Shown here: piece by piece, positions 5,521-9,573 of the stretch
Layout of the letters: each line of letters begins with the position of its first letter
How positions within the stretch are numbered: position 1 is the first letter of the stretch
Assembly: GCA_934096785.1 (NCBI GenBank)
Contig: CAKONA010000030.1
Span: forward strand, 1 to 9,573
From: an uncultured Bacilli bacterium
GTDB lineage: Bacteria > Bacillota_I > Bacilli_A > RF39 > UBA660
Reading direction: 5' to 3'
DNA: 9,573 bases
Program-made: the position numbers and the translations under genes
The notes under the pieces: generated by a model
What the model was told of the DNA's origin: nothing
Seen by the model: only the letters and a program-made list of their open reading frames with translations
Database searches by the model: none

Positions 5521-8068
5521 ATAGTTTAAATTCTTCAAAGAAATCACTCATTGTTAGTTGACTTTTTGTTTCTTTCTTTTCTTTTTTAGGTTCTTCTATC
5601 TTTTTTTCTTCGTGTTTTTCTTCTTTTGGTTCATCTTTATCTAGTTTTATTTCTTTTAGTTTAGTTACTACAAAGATGTCTTCTATGTTCTTTTTAGTTA
5701 TTGTGCTTCCTGTACTTTGTTTGTCCATTATATTTATGTCGCTTGATTTCATATAGCCTACGTTTCCATCAAGTATTCCAAATATTGTTTTTGAGTTTGT
5801 GTTGAAGCATTTGAATACATTATATGCTTTTGATTTAGGACTCTTTATGATTGATGAACCTTTTTTTGCTCTTGTTGTTTTTTGTATTTCTTCGATTTTT
5901 ACTCTTTTTGCTGTGTTTCTATCTGTGAATAGTGTTATGTATTCTTTAGATTCGCTTATTACAAATGCGCTTACTACTTCATCTTTTTCATTTAGATTGA
6001 TAGATTTAACTCCGCTTGTTCTAAGACCTACGACTGGTATTTCATCTGTATTATATTTAAGTGATAAGCCATCTTTTGTTATAACTAGTGTTTCTTCTCC
6101 ATTATTTTTGTTTACTGATACTAGTTCATCTCCATCTTTTAGTTTAAACATTGTGATTGGTTTTGAGTATCTTGAAACTTCGAAGTCTTTTAGTACCATT
6201 CTCTTAACCATTCCTAGTTTTGTGAATGCTGTTATGACTGTGTCATCAAATGAGGCTATTCCGAATGATTTTACTATCTTTTCTCCATCACTTACTTTTA
6301 TGTAATTAGATATGTGACTACCAATATCTTTGTATTTTGCTTCTTGAATATCTCTTACTGGTAAGTATAAGTAATTACCAAGGTTTGTAAATATAAGTAT
6401 TGTGTCTATGTTGTTTATCTTATAGAAACCTTCTATGTAGTCATTTTCTCTTACTCCTGGATATTCATTATTAGTCATGTTGTATGACTTTAATGAAACT
6501 TTTTTAACATATCCGTTGTTTGAGATACAAACTATATAGTCTTCTTTGCTTATCATATCAAGTGTATCTATTTTTATTTCGCTTACTTCGTCTTTTATTG
6601 TTGTACGTCTTGAATCTGCGAATTCTTTCTTGATACTTCTTAGTTTGTCTTTTATTACTCCCATAAGTTTATCTTCGCTTGCTAGAATTTCTCTAAAGTA
6701 AGCGATTTCTTTTGTAAGAGCATCGAATTCATTTTTAAGTTCTGTTACATCTGTATTAGTTAATTTATATAGTTGCATCATTACGATTGCTTCTGCTTGT
6801 GCTTTTGTGAAGTCGTATTCATGCATTAAGTTTTCTATAGCATCAGATTTGTTTTTACTTTTACGGATTGTTTTTATTACTTCATCTAAAATGTCTAATG
6901 CTTTTATGAAACCTTCAACTATATGTATTTTCTTTAAGTCAACATCTAAATCGAATTTTGTTCTTTTAGTTACTACTTCTTTGTTGTGAACAATGAATGC
7001 ATCTAACATTTCTAGGATGCCTAGTGTTTTTGGTGTTCTGTTAACTATAGCTACCATGTTAAATGCATAGTTTGTTTGTAAGTCAGTGTTCTTTAGTAAG
7101 TAGTTTATTATTAAGTCTTTGTTAGCATCTTTCTTTAGGTCTATTACTATTCTTAACTCATCGTTCTTATCTGATTCATCACGTACTTCAGTTATACCAT
7201 CTATTTTTTTATCAAGTCTTATTTCTTCGATTTTACGAATGATATTACATTTTAATGTATCATATGGTATTTCTGTTATTACGATTTGGTCTTTGCCTTT
7301 TACTGTTTCAAATGAGTATCTTGCTTTTACTACTACTTTTCCTTTTCCTGTAGTGTATGCTTTTATAAGAGCATCTTTTCCTTCTACTATGCCTCCGGTT
7401 GGGAAGTCTGGCCCTTTTACGATGTCCATTATTGTTTCTAGTCTACAGTTTGGACTATCTATTCTTTTAATAGTAGCGTCTATTACTTCACCTAAGTTAT
7501 GTGGTGGAATATTAGTAGCATAACCTGCACTTATACCAGTTGAACCATTTACTAAAAGGTTTGGAAAGTATGCAGGAAGTACTGTTGGTTCATAGCTATA
7601 GTCATCGAATGTAAGAGCCATTTCTACTGAATCTTTTTCTATGTCTTCTAAAAGTATATTACTTATTTTAGCTAATCTTGCCTCAGTATAACGCATTGCG
7701 GCTGGTCCATCACCATCTATTGAACCATTGTTTCCTTGCATATCTACAAGTATTACTCTTTGTTTCCATTTTTGACTAAGTCTTACCATCGCATCATATA
7801 CTGATGTATCTCCGTGTGGATGGTAATTACCTATAACGTTACCTACAGTCTTTGCTGATTTTCTTGTTTCTTTGTCATAAGTATTTTTGTCTTTGTACAT
7901 TGAATAAAGTATTCTTCTTTGTACTGGTTTTAGTCCATCACGAACATCCGGAAGAGCTCTATCTTGGATTATGTATTTAGCATATCTACCAAAACGTTCT
8001 CCCATTATTTCTTCAAGGGCAAAGTCATTTATCTTTTCTATAATTGTTGTTTCTTTTTCTTTTGCCAT
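5519..8068 (-). CDS. parC: DNA topoisomerase IV subunit A
   Basis: DNA-cleaving subunit of topoisomerase IV, which with ParE unlinks daughter chromosomes. The protein is 849 aa. The breakage-reunion domain has LPDVRDGLKPVQRR (39-52), the helix YHPHGDTSVYDAMV (82-95) and catalytic Arg126-Tyr127 in AAMRYTEARL. A coiled-coil gate and a beta-pinwheel C-terminal domain follow (about 500-800). The GyrA box QRRGGRG is absent (the matching region reads NNEYPGVREND), which favours ParC over GyrA, as does the parE neighbour. The quinolone-determining sites carry Thr88 and Asp92 (E. coli ParC Ser80 and Glu84). A Lys/Glu-rich linker (about 805-836) leads to the tail QLTMSDFFEEFKL, making it longer than usual. 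The ATG shares one base with the parE TAA (TAATG), after an AAAGGGGG ribosome site. Confidence 0.95.
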   Translation of the reverse strand: MAKEKETTIIEKINDFALEEIMGERFGRYAKYIIQDRALPDVRDGLKPVQRRILYSMYKDKNTYDKETRKSAKTVGNVIGNYHPHGDTSVYDAMVRLSQKWKQRVILVDMQGNNGSIDGDGPAAMRYTEARLAKISNILLEDIEKDSVEMALTFDDYSYEPTVLPAYFPNLLVNGSTGISAGYATNIPPHNLGEVIDATIKRIDSPNCRLETIMDIVKGPDFPTGGIVEGKDALIKAYTTGKGKVVVKARYSFETVKGKDQIVITEIPYDTLKCNIIRKIEEIRLDKKIDGITEVRDESDKNDELRIVIDLKKDANKDLIINYLLKNTDLQTNYAFNMVAIVNRTPKTLGILEMLDAFIVHNKEVVTKRTKFDLDVDLKKIHIVEGFIKALDILDEVIKTIRKSKNKSDAIENLMHEYDFTKAQAEAIVMMQLYKLTNTDVTELKNEFDALTKEIAYFREILASEDKLMGVIKDKLRSIKKEFADSRRTTIKDEVSEIKIDTLDMISKEDYIVCISNNGYVKKVSLKSYNMTNNEYPGVRENDYIEGFYKINNIDTILIFTNLGNYLYLPVRDIQEAKYKDIGSHISNYIKVSDGEKIVKSFGIASFDDTVITAFTKLGMVKRMVLKDFEVSRYSKPITMFKLKDGDELVSVNKNNGEETLVITKDGLSLKYNTDEIPVVGLRTSGVKSINLNEKDEVVSAFVISESKEYITLFTDRNTAKRVKIEEIQKTTRAKKGSSIIKSPKSKAYNVFKCFNTNSKTIFGILDGNVGYMKSSDINIMDKQSTGSTITKKNIEDIFVVTKLKEIKLDKDEPKEEKHEEKKIEEPKKEKKETKSQLTMSDFFEEFKL

Positions 8069-9573
8069 TATTTACCCCCTTTATAATCATCTTCAAGTGT
8101 GAATTCTACGTTTTCTTCTATCCATTCTTTACGTACTTCTGAGTCATCTCCCATTAGAACTCCTACTCTTTTTTCAGCTAGTGCTTTATCATCTATTTTG
8201 ATTTTAACTAATGTTCGAGTAACTGGATCCATTGTTGTTTCCCATAATTGGTCTGCATTCATTTCACCAAGTCCTTTGTATCTTTGGATTGTGTATTTTC
8301 CTTTGAATGTGTCTTTGAATTCGTTTAATTCTTCGTTTGTATTTATATATTTTTTGTCTTTACCATATTTAACTAAGTATAGAGGTGGCACTGCTATATA
8401 AAGCATTCCGTGTTCTATTAAATCTCTCATCCATCTATAGAAGAATGTTAGAAGTAGTGTTTGAATGTGAGCTCCATCATCATCGGCATCGGTCATTATT
8501 ATAACTTTTCCATAGTTTGATTCTGTGTAGTCAAATTCTGCTCCTACTCCTGCTCCTATTGCATGAACTATTGTATTTATTTCTTCGTTTTTGAATAGGT
8601 CTGCTACTGTTGATTTTTCACAATTAATAATTTTACCTCTTAGTGGAAGGATTGCTTGATGACGTTTGTCACGACCACTTTTTGCTGTACCTCCGGCACT
8701 GTTTCCTTCGACTATAAATAGTTCGTTTTTATTATATTCTTTACTTTGGGCAGGTGTAAGTTTACCAAGAAGTACTTTTTCACGGCCACTCTTACCTTTT
8801 CCAGCTCTTGCTTCTGCTCTTGCTTTTCTTGCTGCTTCACGAGCTAATTTACTCTTTAAGGCTTTATCCATTATGGATGTTGCTGCCTCTTTGTTTTCTT
8901 CTAAGTAATAAGAAAGTTTTTCGTATACTATGCTTTCTACTACTGTTCTTGCTTGAGGAGTTCCTAGTTTACCTTTAGTTTGTCCTTCGAATTGTAATAG
9001 ATTTTCTGGGATTTTTAGACTTATTATTGCTGTTAAGCCTTCACGAGTATCTGATCCGTCTAGTCCGTCTTTGCTTTTTAGTAAGTTGTTACTTTTTATG
9101 TACTCATTGAATACTTTTGTAAGTGCTGTTTTGAAACCAACTTCGTGGCTACCACCATCTACTGTTTTAACGTTGTTTACGAATGACATTATGTTTTCAT
9201 TGTATGTGTTTGTGTATTGCATCGCAATATCTGCTTCGATACCATTCTTTTCTCCGCTGAAACTTATTGTTTTATGTAATACTTCTTTTCCTTCATTTAC
9301 GTATTCTACGAATGATACAAGGCCATTGTCGTAACTAAAAACGCTATGTTTATCATCTTCTTCATCGATTACTTCCATAGTTAGTCCATTGATAAGGAAA
9401 GCACTTTCTTGCATTCTTTCGCATATTGTAGTGTAGCTAAATCTAGCATTACCAAATATTTCTTCATCTGGATAGAATTCAACTATGGTACCTGTTTGCT
9501 TGCTAGTTCCGATTTGTTTTAATGGTTTGTCTACGTGTCCACCATTTTTAAATGATATTTCACATATTTTACC
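8068..9573 (-). CDS. parE: DNA topoisomerase IV subunit B, C-terminal two thirds (5' end outside window)
   Basis: ATPase and TOPRIM subunit of topoisomerase IV; 501 codons visible, open to the window edge. The fragment starts after the GHKL ATP site. It keeps the transducer domain (IVEFYPDEEIFG, CERMQESAFLINGL, GLTAIISLKIPENL) and the ATP-contacting QTKGKLG loop. The basic linker REAARKARAEARAGK and LTPAQS follow, typical of ParE rather than GyrB. TOPRIM has the catalytic Glu in VEGNSAGG and the metal-binding DADDDGAH, followed by QRYKGLGEMNADQLW. The Met at 9414 is internal: 53 in-frame codons before it match ParE (GTIVEFYPDEEIF). Notable change: the motif normally EGDSA reads EGNSA (codon 8701-8703, AAC). 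It precedes and overlaps parC by one base; its promoter lies outside the window. Confidence 0.96.
   Translation of the reverse strand, partial: GKICEISFKNGGHVDKPLKQIGTSKQTGTIVEFYPDEEIFGNARFSYTTICERMQESAFLINGLTMEVIDEEDDKHSVFSYDNGLVSFVEYVNEGKEVLHKTISFSGEKNGIEADIAMQYTNTYNENIMSFVNNVKTVDGGSHEVGFKTALTKVFNEYIKSNNLLKSKDGLDGSDTREGLTAIISLKIPENLLQFEGQTKGKLGTPQARTVVESIVYEKLSYYLEENKEAATSIMDKALKSKLAREAARKARAEARAGKGKSGREKVLLGKLTPAQSKEYNKNELFIVEGNSAGGTAKSGRDKRHQAILPLRGKIINCEKSTVADLFKNEEINTIVHAIGAGVGAEFDYTESNYGKVIIMTDADDDGAHIQTLLLTFFYRWMRDLIEHGMLYIAVPPLYLVKYGKDKKYINTNEELNEFKDTFKGKYTIQRYKGLGEMNADQLWETTMDPVTRTLVKIKIDDKALAEKRVGVLMGDDSEVRKEWIEENVEFTLEDDYKGGK

Noticed and set aside
5799..6305. 168-codon plus-strand open frame
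   Set aside because: Antisense shadow of parC, like the other plus-strand frames over the large genes; Ser/Phe-rich composition typical of reversed AT-rich code and no family motif.
5519..8068. GyrA instead of ParC
   Set aside because: No QRRGGRG GyrA box, and the preceding gene has ParE-type linker and motifs.
8068..9414. parE starting at the Met at 9414
   Set aside because: The frame continues to the window edge, and its 53 upstream codons match the ParE transducer region, so the gene is cut by the window rather than truncated.
1..9573. Recoded UGA (Mollicutes code), CRISPR arrays, tRNA/rRNA genes or insertion sequences
   Set aside because: Trp residues checked in six proteins are TGG; no regularly spaced repeats, tRNA cloverleaf or transposase motifs were found.

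Overview
This is an AT-rich, low-GC Bacillota-type window, probably from the Bacilli or a Mollicutes-adjacent gut lineage. The reasons are a T-box leader, strong AGGAGG-type ribosome binding sites, a separate ParE/ParC topoisomerase IV pair, and A/T-ending codons. Every Trp codon I checked is TGG and the stops seen are TAA or TAG, so nothing suggests a recoded UGA. The lineage is inference from these traits only.

Layout: all the large genes read leftward (minus strand). From right to left they are parE (5' end cut by the window), parC (sharing one base with parE), an intrinsic terminator on the parC stop codon, an extended -10 promoter, a 7TM hybrid histidine kinase, and a DPM1-like family 2 glycosyltransferase one base further on. 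A roughly 750-bp intergenic region (2252-3000) follows, then asnS and aspS (3' end cut by the window). The asnS-aspS pair has a near-consensus promoter and a T-box leader whose specifier triplet reads AAC (Asn), so uncharged tRNA-Asn should control both synthetases.

The most unusual part is the intergenic region. On the plus strand, against all its neighbours, lies a complete small transcription unit. It has a TTGACA / 17 bp / extended -10 promoter with a dyad in its spacer, a predicted +1 at 2716, a perfect Shine-Dalgarno site, and a 22-codon ORF for an almost pure Leu/Ile membrane peptide. Two foldings compete in its RNA. The 5' end can pair with a segment about 200 nt downstream (2716-2737 with 2923-2953). 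Alternatively, the same 5' bases can pair with the Shine-Dalgarno site (2732-2747 with 2783-2798). This resembles regulated type I toxin mRNAs, but no antisense RNA or toxicity can be shown from sequence.

Other points of interest are an Asp-to-Asn change at the quinolone-associated EGDSA motif of ParE, a His in AspRS at the position linked to relaxed tRNA-Asp/tRNA-Asn discrimination, a PIP-box-like tail on ParC, and a 16-bp-arm palindrome upstream of the asnS promoter.
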